NCBI GenBank assembly: GCA_023229435.1
Contig: JALNZF010000024.1
Location: forward strand, 1 to 51,544
Length of the DNA: 51,544 bases
Direction: 5' to 3'
Source: Nitrospirota bacterium
Lineage (GTDB): Bacteria; Nitrospirota; UBA9217
The translations under genes and the position numbers were made by a program. The notes below the pieces were generated by a model. The model saw nothing but the letters and a program-made list of their open reading frames with translations, did not search any database and was not told the DNA's origin. This document shows, one piece after another, positions 43,576 through 51,544 of this stretch. Position 1 is the stretch's first letter. Every line of letters begins with the position of its first letter.

Positions 43576-43612
43576 AGGATATATCCGCGGATGCCGCAGA
43601 TATCGCAGGAAC
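43576..43612. repeat. Partial ATCCGCAGAT-type repeat
   Basis: GATATATCCGCGGATGCCGC and CAGATATCGCAGG resemble the palindrome at 9919-10004, shortened and altered. It lies upstream of the metallo-hydrolase gene. Confidence 0.4.
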
Positions 43613-43643
43613 ATCCCTCTCCCCGATAATACGTTACATGATC

Positions 43644-43838
43644 CTATTTTTCGCCAGTTACTTTTTTAGCGCCCCGACACCGGGGACAGACGCTTTTCCC
43701 CATGCCGTGACAACTTGGACAAGATCGTTGACTTGCATTCGTACTTGACTGCCTTCCTTGCCCGTGACAAACAAGACACGTTATGGAACCATTACCGCCG
43801 CATGCCGGACATAATATCATTGATGTTTTATCTGCCAT
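43644..43838 (-). CDS. DnaJ-type zinc-finger small protein
   Basis: A 64-residue standalone zinc protein with four CxxCxGxG-like motifs: CPACGGNG, CLVCHGQG, CPSCHGMG and CPRCRGAK. This matches the cysteine-rich domain of DnaJ without the J domain. ATG 43838 follows AAGGAGG closely; a longer reading to 43898 is not supported. Such isolated proteins may act as chaperone-like or redox proteins; a partner is not known. Confidence 0.75.
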   Translation of the reverse strand: MADKTSMILCPACGGNGSITCLVCHGQGRQSSTNASQRSCPSCHGMGKSVCPRCRGAKKVTGEK

Positions 43839-43905
43839 TTGCCACCCTCCTTGATCTTTGATCAACCGATCGCTATCATGATAAGCCCATAGGGCCAATT
43901 CTTGC

Positions 43906-44050
43906 CAGGTTGTTGAAAAACACTTAGTTTACCCTTCGACCCTTCGGCAAGCTCAGGGCTCAGGACGAGCGGAGCGTATATTGAATTTATTCGTATTTAT
44001 CCGTTCGTGGTGAGCCTGTCGAACCACAAAAAGACTTTTTCAACAGCCTG
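43906..44050. mobile_element. MITE-like element, copy 3
   Basis: A 145-bp element with 15-bp inverted ends, CAGGTTGTTGAAAAA (43906-43920) and TTTTTCAACAGCCTG (44036-44050), one mismatch. The interior has CTCAGGGCTCAGGACGAGC and GTTCGTGGTGAGCC, as in copy 1 around 33780-33845. Confidence 0.75.
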
Positions 44051-44101
44051 TTGCGGCTTGACATTCCCTACGCTACAGGCTTATACGGATGCGCGTTGTC
44101 C

Positions 44102-44488
44102 CTAACGTTGTTTTCCTTCACTCCCCGGCAGCTTGCACTGGGGATTTTCCATCCCTTTGTTCCAGGGCAACTGCTTCAACACCAGCGCGATCCCGCAGCG
44201 GTCGAAGAATACCACCATGGCCGTGCCCACGATCAATAGCGCGTAGCAGTAAACCCGCCCCGCATCCCAGAGACCGAGCAGCGTGTAGGCGAAGTAGGCG
44301 ATCCGCACCTGGGAAGGAAAGGACACCGCGCTGCCGGTCCGCATGGCAATGGTGACCGCCTGTACGGCGCTCACGATCATGACCCCGGCGTAGCCCGGCG
44401 TCCAGCCGACAACGGCCGCTACGATCAGTACCAGCGTGACCGTCCAAAACCACCATTCAATGCTCGTCAAGTCCATCTTGATCTTCAT
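44102..44488 (-). CDS. Conserved membrane protein of unknown function
   Basis: A 128-residue integral membrane protein with about three to four helices: one from about residue 15, one near 30-45, one near 63-80 and one near 80-95. The central segment SFPSQVRIAYFAYTLLGLWD and the C-terminal CGIALVLKQLPWNK are notable. The tail is charged. GAGAGG precedes the ATG. No conserved domain recognised. A signal for function was not found. Confidence 0.65.
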   Translation of the reverse strand: MKIKMDLTSIEWWFWTVTLVLIVAAVVGWTPGYAGVMIVSAVQAVTIAMRTGSAVSFPSQVRIAYFAYTLLGLWDAGRVYCYALLIVGTAMVVFFDRCGIALVLKQLPWNKGMENPQCKLPGSEGKQR

Positions 44489-44544
44489 AAGGCAACCTCT
44501 CCCCCGCCGCGAGTGACCGCAAAGCCATCCGGATCCGGGGTCAT

Positions 44545-44922
44545 TTACGCATTATATTCCCTCAACGTCTTCGTCTTCTTCGCTCTTCCCTTCCCCTTCT
44601 TCTCCGGCAGCGACAGCGCGAACCGTTTCCCCGCGTCGATCCATTTCGCCAGGCCGGCAGCGCTCTTCCACCCCGCTTCCTGCACCATGACCCAGCCGCT
44701 CATCGGCCTGCCGGTGATGTCAAAGGGCTTTACGTTCCGCCCCGTGAGGCTCTTCTCCGCCAGGTCCCTGTCCATGCGAACGATCAGGCTGTCCTTATGG
44801 ATGCCGAAGGCCATATTGCCCTTGAGCAGGTAGCAGACGCCGCCGAACATCTTCTTTTTTTCAACGTTCCGCCATTCCTTCGCAGCAGCGTCGATCTTGT
44901 CTTCGAGGTTTTGGTTATACAT
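44545..44922 (-). CDS. TfoX N-terminal domain protein
   Basis: A 125-residue protein matching TfoX/Sxy N-terminal domains: KKKMFGGVCYLLKGNMAFGI, then LIVRMDRDLAE and GRPMSGWVMV. A Lys-rich C-terminal tail follows. The regulatory C-terminal domain is absent. In competent gamma-proteobacteria Sxy controls competence, but this short form may have another role. A 47-codon frame ends 13 bp upstream, so the two may be cotranscribed. Confidence 0.82.
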   Translation of the reverse strand: MYNQNLEDKIDAAAKEWRNVEKKKMFGGVCYLLKGNMAFGIHKDSLIVRMDRDLAEKSLTGRNVKPFDITGRPMSGWVMVQEAGWKSAAGLAKWIDAGKRFALSLPEKKGKGRAKKTKTLREYNA

Positions 44923-44935
44923 CCTGGATTCCCCG

Positions 44936-45079
44936 TTATTTGCCGCCCATCAGCCAATCCAGCAGGAACCATGCGCCCACCAGTCCCGCGATGAGGATGA
45001 TCGTATTCAGGATGTTCCGAAAGCCATGGCTCTTTTCAGGGTCCGGCGGTTCAGATGATGTTAGTCCGTTCTTTTCCAT
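44936..45079 (-). CDS. Small single-pass membrane protein, 47 residues
   Basis: A 47-codon open frame encoding a short polar N-terminus (MEKNGLTSSEPPDPEKSHGF) and one hydrophobic helix (about residues 23-44, ILNTIILIAGLVGAWFLLDW) with a short tail LMGGK. Reading frame and helix composition support a real gene, though its ribosome-binding site is weak. It sits 13 bp before the TfoX-like gene. Function unknown. Confidence 0.55.
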   Translation of the reverse strand: MEKNGLTSSEPPDPEKSHGFRNILNTIILIAGLVGAWFLLDWLMGGK

Positions 45080-45261
45080 CGTGGTTTCTCAAGGAGTGTC
45101 CTGCGGAAGCGCAAATTATTCTTCGAGCATGTGTACCCTGGCTTGTTCTCATGAGGGTCAGTCGCAATGAGAAAGACCTATGCCTGAAGGTTTCTGTTGT
45201 TTGTTGAAGAGTATACGCCCAGTGAATATTTTGTCAAGCTCCGGCCGACCCTCGATTGCCC

Positions 45262-45290
45262 TTGATTCTTATCCCCGGTCAATATATAAT
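45262..45290 (+). promoter_or_regulatory. Promoter of the PATAN/PilT pair
   Basis: TTGATT at 45262-45267 and TATAAT at 45285-45290, 17 bp apart. The predicted start is near 45297, 55 nt before ATG 45352. Confidence 0.7.
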
Positions 45291-45351
45291 TCAAAGTAAT
45301 GCAATGAGCGAATTCATCCAGATTATATACAATACCGGGGATTAGGAGAAC

Positions 45352-47130
45352 ATGGCGTTTACCGGAGATTTAGAACATCTGAACATAGTGGACATCATCC
45401 AGTTGATCCACGCGACGCGCCAATCGGGCATTTTTTCCGTTAAGGGGATCAACGGGGAGAGCAGGATTGTTTTCAGCGCCGGGAATATTGTCGGCGCAAA
45501 TCATATCGACAACAGTGTTCGCATCGGGACCGTCCTGGTGAAAACGGGCGCCATAACGATCGACGATCTCAAGCAGGCAATGGGCGTCATGAAGAATGCG
45601 CATAAGAACCGCATGCTGCTTCTCGCCACCCTGGTGCAGATGGGCACGCTGAAGCGGGAAGACGCCCTGAGAGGATTGAAAAAGCTGGCCGAGTTGACGA
45701 TCGTTGAGCTGATGAGCTGGACAAAGGGCACGTTTACGTTCGACACGGATGCGATCGTCGTTTCTTCCGAAGGAGGGCAGGATTTGGGAGTTGATGCACA
45801 GATGGTTCTGATGGAGGCGCTTCGCTTCTCCGACGAGCGGGAACGCGACCGCCGGGAAGGAAAAGGAGTGCCTTCCTTTGTGGCGATCTATCCCGATGTC
45901 CTTCCCGAGGAAAACGCCGGTGAACCAAAAGGAGAACGTTCGTCCGTTACCGCGGATGATCTCGGGCTTGCCGACCTCGACCGGCTTGAGAAGAAGATAG
46001 CCCGGCCTGTTTCTGAAATGGAAGTCTTTGATCCGGTCGAGATCCAGCGCCGGAAAATAAAGGAACTGCTCACGGGTTTTTCTTCTGATGAGCAGGAGGC
46101 CTTTATTTCTTTTCTGGGGAAATCCCTGGTCCGAAAGGTCGGGCCCGACGATAAGGGGAAACAGGCCGACAAGGCCATCGTCCTGTTCAGCCGTGATACG
46201 CTGATCATTCATTCAGTTATGTCTCTCTGCAACGATGAGGGAGTGCTCGTATTTTCGACGGACGACGAAAAGGATCTCGACCGGATGGTATCGCAGTGCC
46301 TCTTGTCCGCGAGAATGCCGGTCGTTGTCTTCGACAATCCCCTGAAAACAGAGAACGGGTTTTCCCGGGAAAAGATCGCCGGCATGAGGAATCAGGTGAG
46401 GGGAAAATACTCCGCGGTTCCCGTTCTTCAATTCGCCTCTCCTCAGGACAGTGATTTCATCCTTCAATCGTACCATGACGGCGTGACGGCTGTTCTCCCC
46501 AAGCCGTCGAAAGAGGACCGGAGACAAACGTACATCCAGGATATGATAAAGTTCCTCGACGCGTTCAAGTCGTATGTCAATAGTTTTCAGTACGGACACG
46601 ATGATGCTGATATCTACGGCAAGAAGCTGAAAGACGGCATCACGTCGCTTCGCGGGATCACCAACCCTGCCGATGCGCTCCTCGTGGTTCTCACGGCGGT
46701 GTCCGAGACGTTCGAACGCGCGGTCACGCTTGTCGTCCGTGGTTCGGAATTGATCGGGGAACGGGCCATGGGGGTCGGTTCCGTGAAAAGCAGGGGGCCG
46801 GCTTCGGCGGCAGGGCTGAAGGTCCAGCTTTCCAAGCCTTCGGTGTTCCGTGACGTTTTTGAAAAAGGGCGGGCCTATTATGGAGAGGGCGGCGATGAAA
46901 CGCTCAGGACATTTTTTACGGAAATAGGCATGCCGCTGCGGCCCGCCATCGTTCTGCTGCCCTTGATATGCGATCGAAAGGTCGTAGCGATGATCTACGG
47001 GGATTTCGGGCAGAAAGAGGCGTCTCCCGTGCGGCTCGATATGTTCGAGATCCTTTCCCTGCAAGCGGGCATTGTTCTGGAATATGCGATCTTCCGCAAA
47101 CAGGTTACGAAAGCGGCGCAAAATCCATAG
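45352..47130 (+). CDS. PATAN/DUF4388 regulator with receiver-like and GAF-like regions
   Basis: A 592-residue multi-domain regulator. The N-terminal PATAN/DUF4388 domain (about 1-150) begins MAFTGDLEHLNIVDIIQLIH and ends before a charged linker. From about 270 to 400 is a receiver-like region (KAIVLFSRDTLIIHSVMSLC, then VVFDNPL and AVLPKPSKED), lacking a sure phosphoacceptor. Residues 430-590 form a GAF-like region. PATAN regulators often pair with pilus ATPases and histidine kinases; the PilT gene 50 bp downstream supports twitching control. AGGAG precedes the ATG. Confidence 0.82.
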   Translation: MAFTGDLEHLNIVDIIQLIHATRQSGIFSVKGINGESRIVFSAGNIVGANHIDNSVRIGTVLVKTGAITIDDLKQAMGVMKNAHKNRMLLLATLVQMGTLKREDALRGLKKLAELTIVELMSWTKGTFTFDTDAIVVSSEGGQDLGVDAQMVLMEALRFSDERERDRREGKGVPSFVAIYPDVLPEENAGEPKGERSSVTADDLGLADLDRLEKKIARPVSEMEVFDPVEIQRRKIKELLTGFSSDEQEAFISFLGKSLVRKVGPDDKGKQADKAIVLFSRDTLIIHSVMSLCNDEGVLVFSTDDEKDLDRMVSQCLLSARMPVVVFDNPLKTENGFSREKIAGMRNQVRGKYSAVPVLQFASPQDSDFILQSYHDGVTAVLPKPSKEDRRQTYIQDMIKFLDAFKSYVNSFQYGHDDADIYGKKLKDGITSLRGITNPADALLVVLTAVSETFERAVTLVVRGSELIGERAMGVGSVKSRGPASAAGLKVQLSKPSVFRDVFEKGRAYYGEGGDETLRTFFTEIGMPLRPAIVLLPLICDRKVVAMIYGDFGQKEASPVRLDMFEILSLQAGIVLEYAIFRKQVTKAAQNP

Positions 47131-47180
47131 ATCCCGGGATGTGTCTTCGACTCTGATAAAACGCGGAGGAACAAGTCGCC

Positions 47181-48254
47181 ATGAATATCGCAATATTTAA
47201 CCAGATCCTTCACATCGCATTCGAAAAAAAGGTCTCGGATATCCATTTTGAGGTCGACAACCCGCCGATGTTCCGGGCGCGCGGTCATCTTATACGCTCC
47301 AAGATCGAGAACCTGACAAAAAAAGATACTGAGTTCGTCGCAAACGCGGTTATGGAGCAGCACAACCGGAAGCTGCCCGAAGACTTGAAGGAATTCGATA
47401 CGTCCTACACGCTGGCGAATGTCGGCCGCTTCCGGGTGAGCATCTTCCGTCAGCGCGGCAATCTCGGCGTTGTTATGCGCGTGATACCTCACCAGATCGG
47501 CACGTTCGCGGAGCTGAATCTTCCGCCGGTGCTCGGCAAAATCGTGCAGGTTCCGAACGGACTGATCCTCGTCACCGGGCCGACCGGCAACGGCAAATCA
47601 ACGACGCTTGCTTCGATGATGAGATTTATCAATGATAATTTCGATTACAATATCATTACGATCGAGGACCCGATCGAGTTCCTGTTCACTTCGAACAAAA
47701 GCTGTATCATCCAGCGGGAGGTGGGCATCGATACGGATAATTTCAGCGTCGCGCTGCGGTCCGCAATGCGCATGAATCCGGACGTCATCATGGTCGGAGA
47801 AATACGGGATCTCGAAACAATAGACGCCTGCGTGAAGGCCGCCGAGACGGGGCACCTGGTATTGTCCACGTTTCACACCCAGAATACGGCTTCGTCCATC
47901 AACCGTATCATTGGTTATTTCCCGCCTCAGGCGCAGGAGAATGCCAGGAGCAGGCTGGCGGAGAGCCTTGTCGCGATCATTTCGTTGCGGCTGGTGCGAG
48001 GGAAAAACGAAGAATCGGTCCTGCCGGTCCTTGAAGTGATGTATGCGACATCCACCATCAAGGCGTGCATCAGGGACAATCACCTCGACGAGATCGAGCA
48101 GTATATCGAAAAAGGACGCGACGAATACGGCATGCAGTCAATGGACCAGCATCTCATTCAGCTCTGCAAAGCGGGCCTCATAACGCTCGATGAGGCGAAG
48201 CGCATCTCTCACTCGAAAGACCTTGAGCGAAAGCTCACGTACGGTGAATCATAG
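47181..48254 (+). CDS. PilT paralog, pilus retraction ATPase
   Basis: A 357-residue PilT-type ATPase. Walker A is GPTGNGKS at 133-140, with N where S or G is usual; Walker B-like MNPDVIMVGEIRDLETI, the Asp box (IEDPIEFL) and the His box (TGHLVLSTFHT) are intact. The C-terminal GMQSMDQHLIQL motif matches the family. Different from the gene at 29019 and shorter. The start has AGGAACAAG nearby. Likely acts with the PATAN protein. Confidence 0.88.
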   Translation: MNIAIFNQILHIAFEKKVSDIHFEVDNPPMFRARGHLIRSKIENLTKKDTEFVANAVMEQHNRKLPEDLKEFDTSYTLANVGRFRVSIFRQRGNLGVVMRVIPHQIGTFAELNLPPVLGKIVQVPNGLILVTGPTGNGKSTTLASMMRFINDNFDYNIITIEDPIEFLFTSNKSCIIQREVGIDTDNFSVALRSAMRMNPDVIMVGEIRDLETIDACVKAAETGHLVLSTFHTQNTASSINRIIGYFPPQAQENARSRLAESLVAIISLRLVRGKNEESVLPVLEVMYATSTIKACIRDNHLDEIEQYIEKGRDEYGMQSMDQHLIQLCKAGLITLDEAKRISHSKDLERKLTYGES

Positions 48255-48393
48255 GATAAGGTAAGTATCCCCTCCTCCGCTCCGGCACGTTTCCCATCAT
48301 GAGCGGCAGTTGAATGATCTGTCTTGAACCCGGGGGATAGCCTCCCTGCGCTATGCCCTCTGCATTTTGCAGAGACCCTGCCCCCTGCCTCCT

Positions 48394-48945
48394 CTACGTG
48401 TTAATTTCAACCCACGACGCAAAGGCGCGCATAAACGTCTGCGCGAATTCCCGGGTCGCTTCATTGACGATATTGCCGTTCTCGTCGAAGAGGTTCGCGG
48501 CCTGCCCGATGTAAGCTTCCGGCTGTTGCATGGTCGGCACATTAATAAACACCAGCGATTGTCTCAGGTGATGGTTCGCGCCGAAACCGCCCAATGCGCC
48601 GGGTGAAACGCTCACGACGGCGCCCGGTTTTCCAGCCCACGCACTTTTGCCATAGGGACGGGAACCCACATCAAGAGCGTTCTTGAGCGCTCCCGGAACC
48701 GATCGGTTGTACTCAGGCGTGACAAACAGAACACCGTCAACATTTTTTATATGTTCACGGAACTCGGTCCAGGCAGGCGGCGGATTGTCATCCCTGTCCT
48801 GATCGTAGAGCGGCAGTCCTCCGATCTCGATAATTTCGAGTTTGAGAGAACCAGGCGATAGCGTCATCAGCGCCTTTGCCATTTTGCGATTCAGTGATTC
48901 CTTTCGAAGGCTTCCTACAAGAACAGCGATCTTTTTCTGTGCCAT
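48394..48945 (-). CDS. NADPH-dependent FMN reductase
   Basis: A 183-residue flavodoxin-like oxidoreductase that reduces FMN with NAD(P)H. The nucleotide-binding start KIAVLVGSLRKESLNRK and the loop TPEYNRSVPGALKNALDV match this family; GAVVSVSPGALGGFGANHHL follows. Probably a soluble enzyme, possibly a quinone or azo reductase. AAGGAGG precedes the ATG. No operon partner. Confidence 0.9.
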   Translation of the reverse strand: MAQKKIAVLVGSLRKESLNRKMAKALMTLSPGSLKLEIIEIGGLPLYDQDRDDNPPPAWTEFREHIKNVDGVLFVTPEYNRSVPGALKNALDVGSRPYGKSAWAGKPGAVVSVSPGALGGFGANHHLRQSLVFINVPTMQQPEAYIGQAANLFDENGNIVNEATREFAQTFMRAFASWVEINT

Positions 48946-49043
48946 TGCATCCTCCTTGCCTACCGTAAAGCGATTCCGCCCTTGAGATAAGAGTGGTTAT
49001 CCACCCTGCCTGAGCTTTTAACTTTGACCTTATCACTCCATCC

Positions 49044-50141
49044 TTATTTCACTTCCTCCCACCAGTTCCGATTGGTAATGGGCTTGTCAATATCCACGAG
49101 TTCTCCAATTATCGGCGTAATGATCCGGACCTCGTTTTGCTTCGCTGCTTTCACGGCCCGTATGATCGGCTCATCCCATGCGTGAAGGGCCAGCGTAAAT
49201 GTTCCCCAGTGGACCGGCAAAAGCATCTTCCCTTTTACTTCGATATGTCCTTTCACCGCTTCTTCCGGCTTGACATGGATATATGGCCATTTGTCTGCGT
49301 AAGCGCCGATCTTGATGAGCGTCAGATCAAAGGGCCCATACTTGTCACCAATGGCCTTGAAATGGCCCGCATATCCCGTGTCCCCGCTGAAATACAGTTT
49401 CCTTGTTTCACTCAGCACGATCCATCCCGCCCAGAGCGTGTTATTTCTGCTCAAGAGCCCCCTGCCTGAAAAATGCCGCGCCGGAACACAGATGAATTTC
49501 AGTGTTCCGAACGTGGATTCCTCCCACCACGTTAATTCCCTGATCTGCCCCGCAGGAACGCCCCATTTCCGCAAATATGCGGCAACCCCGGCGGGAACAA
49601 AGAAAACCGCCCCGGACCGCGAAAGCGATCTGATCGAATCCTTATCCAGATGATCATAGTGGTCATGCGATAGTACAACGGCATCGATCCCCTTCAGTGC
49701 ATCCGCGCTGACCGGAGCTTTGCTGAATCTTTTCACGAACCCGGGAACGGGTGAGGCGTATCGGGAGAAGACCGGATCAATCAGCACCCGGTGACCGCTG
49801 ATCTCGATAAGGACCGTTGAATGCCCCAGCCATCGGACCGTCAGCCCGTCGGCCGGTTTCCCATTCAAAGAATCCTTGTCCAAAAGGACAACCGGTATTT
49901 CACCCCCGGGTCTTTGACGTTCCCCCCCCTTTATCCATTTCCAGATTTCCGATGCCATGCCGCCTTCAACGAACATCGGGGTCGGCAGCCAGTTCTCATA
50001 TTTGCCGTCGTTATTTATCGGTGCGATCAAGGGTGCTCCTTCAGAAGATGCATTTCCGGCATAAACGACAGGCGAACACGCCGCGTTGAACAGGAGAAGT
50101 AAGATGAAAAGCGGCTCAAGGGCCGTCCATCCCTTTCCCAT
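49044..50141 (-). CDS. MBL-fold lipoprotein hydrolase, NAPE-PLD-like
   Basis: A 365-residue protein with a lipoprotein signal (LFNAAC lipobox, Cys about residue 22) and a metallo-beta-lactamase fold. The motif SHDHYDHLD carries the metal-binding residues; the region YFSGDTGYAGHFK and LPVHWGTFTLALHAWDEP are typical of NAPE-PLD-like/UlaG proteins. Anchored to the periplasmic face of the membrane, it may hydrolyse lipid phosphodiesters. The ATG at 50141 overlaps the stop of the upstream 60-codon gene by one base (TGATG), so the two are probably translationally coupled. Confidence 0.83.
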   Translation of the reverse strand: MGKGWTALEPLFILLLLFNAACSPVVYAGNASSEGAPLIAPINNDGKYENWLPTPMFVEGGMASEIWKWIKGGERQRPGGEIPVVLLDKDSLNGKPADGLTVRWLGHSTVLIEISGHRVLIDPVFSRYASPVPGFVKRFSKAPVSADALKGIDAVVLSHDHYDHLDKDSIRSLSRSGAVFFVPAGVAAYLRKWGVPAGQIRELTWWEESTFGTLKFICVPARHFSGRGLLSRNNTLWAGWIVLSETRKLYFSGDTGYAGHFKAIGDKYGPFDLTLIKIGAYADKWPYIHVKPEEAVKGHIEVKGKMLLPVHWGTFTLALHAWDEPIIRAVKAAKQNEVRIITPIIGELVDIDKPITNRNWWEEVK

Positions 50142-50323
50142 CACGGTTTGATATAGGCATTCAGGCCGATGATGACCGGCTTGTCATTTACTTTGGCGGT
50201 GGTGACAATATTTCCCCGCGTGCTTGCAACGACAAGGGTCTTGCCGGATGCCGACGGAGTCGGAGTTTCCAGATCAATTTCGATAGAGAGCTTGTTGTCC
50301 TTGATCTCAACTTTCATTGCCAT
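50141..50323 (-). CDS. Conserved small protein of unknown function
   Basis: A 60-residue soluble protein with the pattern LETPTPSASGKTLVVAST then VIIGLNAYIKP, found as a short conserved protein in other bacteria. AAGGAG eight bases before the ATG supports the start. No domain recognised. It overlaps the following MBL hydrolase gene by one base (TGATG), indicating operon linkage. An alternative start is the Met at residue 3. Confidence 0.75.
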   Translation of the reverse strand: MAMKVEIKDNKLSIEIDLETPTPSASGKTLVVASTRGNIVTTAKVNDKPVIIGLNAYIKP

Positions 50324-50485
50324 TGGCTTTTCTCCTTTTCTGATCGCGACGGTGGGTCCGGCGCGCTTCTCAAATAACCGGCCACCTCTCGTGTCTCATT
50401 ATAATTTCCCCGCGCAACGGGTGAATAGATTCAACAACGATATAGTATGTCCCCAAAGATGAAGATGGGTGACCCTCAAGGTCCT

Positions 50486-51367
50486 CTAAAGGTTCCCGAT
50501 CACGATGAGAGCTCGCGGGACCACTTCGATCTCGTACCTATTGTCCGGCGAGGTAAATATCTCGCCGTCAACATGGACAGGCACCGGGACCTCACTCCTG
50601 ACCATAAGCTTCGACGTCCGTCTGAGCTTCGCATATTTCACCCGGTCTATGGTGCCGAGAAAGACCTTGGGCAGATGCCATAACAGCGCCAACAGCCCCA
50701 GCGGGCCCACGATCGTCACGTCGAGGAGCCCGTCGTCCACCTTCGCGTGTGGCGTAAGCTTGAATCCGCCGCCGCAGGTCGTGCCGTTCCCGATGCTCAG
50801 GAGAAATATTTTCTGTGAAATCTCCTCATTGTTCAGCGTGATCGTGACCGGGACAGGATCGAACCTGCCGAGCACCCGCGCCAAAGCGCAAACATACAGC
50901 CAGAGTCCGTGCCTGGAGTGATTGATCCTGTAGCTCTCTGCGTTGACCGCGGCATCGAACCCGATCCCCACGCCGTTGGCAAAGTACATGTCGTTGATCC
51001 GGCCCGCGTCGATGGTCCTCGTCGCGCCCCGGAGGACCACGTCCACGGCCGACTCGATGTTGTTCGGAATATGCAGGGACTTGATGAAATCGTTTCCAGA
51101 CCCCATGGGGATTATGCCGAGGGGTTTCCCGGAATAGAGCATCCCAGGAACAACGTCGTTCACCGTGCCGTCGCCGCCCACCACGATGATCGCATCGAAA
51201 TCAGGCGCCGCGCGCCGGGCGATCGCTGCGGCGTCCCTGGGTCCTTTGGTCAGTTCGAGGTCAAAGAGAACGCCCTTTTTCTTCAGGACCTCCACTACCT
51301 TCAGGACCGCTTTCCGTGCCTTGCCCCTGCCCGCCGCCGGGTTCGCAATGAGCTTATAGTTCATCAT
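50486..51367 (-). CDS. Diacylglycerol kinase-like lipid kinase (YegS type)
   Basis: A 293-residue lipid kinase of the DAGK catalytic family. The nucleotide-binding GGDGT is at 64-68 in IVVGGDGTVNDV; the NPAAGRGKA and MGSGNDFIKSLH motifs are present. It would phosphorylate a membrane lipid such as diacylglycerol, but the substrate is not set. The N-terminus shows no signal peptide. Start codon of two adjacent ATGs is uncertain; no Shine-Dalgarno was seen. Confidence 0.9.
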   Translation of the reverse strand: MMNYKLIANPAAGRGKARKAVLKVVEVLKKKGVLFDLELTKGPRDAAAIARRAAPDFDAIIVVGGDGTVNDVVPGMLYSGKPLGIIPMGSGNDFIKSLHIPNNIESAVDVVLRGATRTIDAGRINDMYFANGVGIGFDAAVNAESYRINHSRHGLWLYVCALARVLGRFDPVPVTITLNNEEISQKIFLLSIGNGTTCGGGFKLTPHAKVDDGLLDVTIVGPLGLLALLWHLPKVFLGTIDRVKYAKLRRTSKLMVRSEVPVPVHVDGEIFTSPDNRYEIEVVPRALIVIGNL

Positions 51368-51463
51368 GCGATGGTATGATTAGCTCCCCTCCCCTGGTAT
51401 CCCTGGTATTGCCTGGTGTCACCCATTTGAAGGCTCCCTGTCAAGTGAAAAAGCCCACCCTGT

Positions 51464-51488
51464 GACGAGAAAATGAAATTTTCTCGTC
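51464..51488. terminator. Perfect hairpin near the right edge
   Basis: GACGAGAAAAT (51464-51474), loop GAA, and ATTTTCTCGTC (51478-51488) form an 11-bp perfect stem; a T-run follows shortly after on the + strand. It may be a terminator of a gene beyond the window or an operator. Confidence 0.4.
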
Positions 51489-51544
51489 GATGTTTTTCCG
51501 CAGTCAGCAACATCCATACAATTGCCGTAGTTTCATTCTGTTTC

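Overview
The window looks like a chromosomal segment of an uncultured, Gram-negative, anaerobic-type bacterium, most likely Nitrospirota or a related Desulfobacterota-like lineage. This placement rests on gene order and families, not on a marker phylogeny. The evidence is a dprA-DUF494-topA-xerC-hslVU-argB run, a tRNA cluster leading into tig-clpP-clpX, an alaS-recX-pilT-recA-thpR-cinA run, TusA/DsrE sulfur carriers, two PilT ATPases, an outer-membrane cytochrome-porin, and many palindromic intergenic repeats.

Layout. 1-10.9 kb (+ strand, apart from one HAD hydrolase): YkgJ-like cysteine-cluster protein, NUDIX hydrolase, dprA, DUF494/Smg, topA, xerC, hslV, hslU, argB. 11-18.4 kb (- strand): a fused monoheme cytochrome/outer-membrane porin resembling Cyc2, with a long structured leader; an MscS channel with a cyclic-nucleotide domain; engB; clpX; clpP; tig. 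18.5-20 kb (- strand): seven tRNA genes (Pro, Arg, His, Arg, Arg, Lys, Leu in transcription order) and a 3' fragment of tRNA-Arg. 20.1-23.1 kb (+): elongation-factor-like small protein, two DppB/DppC-type permeases, PilZ protein. 23.3-33.7 kb (-): mltG, phasin-like protein, alaS, recX, pilT, recA, thpR, cinA. 33.9-37.8 kb (-): STAS-like regulator, a small accessory islet (frameshifted FRG-domain gene and an ORF6N gene), anti-sigma-type ATPase, pgpA. 38.1-39.3 kb (+): tusA-dsrE2-dsrE sulfur-carrier operon behind a terminator-like leader RNA. 39.3-45.1 kb: small genes including a divergent GroES paired with an HsdR_N-like protein that lacks its catalytic Glu, YaeQ, a SEC-C protein, a DnaJ-type zinc protein, TfoX-N and a 47-residue membrane protein. 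45.3-48.3 kb (+): PATAN/DUF4388 regulator with a second PilT. 48.4-51.4 kb (-): FMN reductase, lipoprotein metallo-hydrolase with a 60-residue partner, and a diacylglycerol-kinase-like lipid kinase.

Themes. DNA maintenance and uptake (dprA, topA, xerC, recA, recX, cinA) and proteolysis/folding (HslVU, ClpXP, trigger factor, GroES) dominate. Surface and electron-transfer functions (cytochrome-porin, two PilT, PilZ, PATAN) form a second theme. The most interesting signals are (i) the Cyc2-like gene behind a roughly 280-nt leader with a terminator-like hairpin and a 12-nt anti-SD match, (ii) a compact leader RNA ending in U7 upstream of tusA-dsrE2-dsrE, (iii) a T7 slippery frameshift inside an FRG domain next to a 29-bp palindrome, (iv) a tRNA-Arg 3'-end duplication bounding a structured remnant, and (v) several families of nested or MITE-like intergenic repeats. 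No CRISPR array, rRNA operon, complete insertion sequence or prophage was seen.
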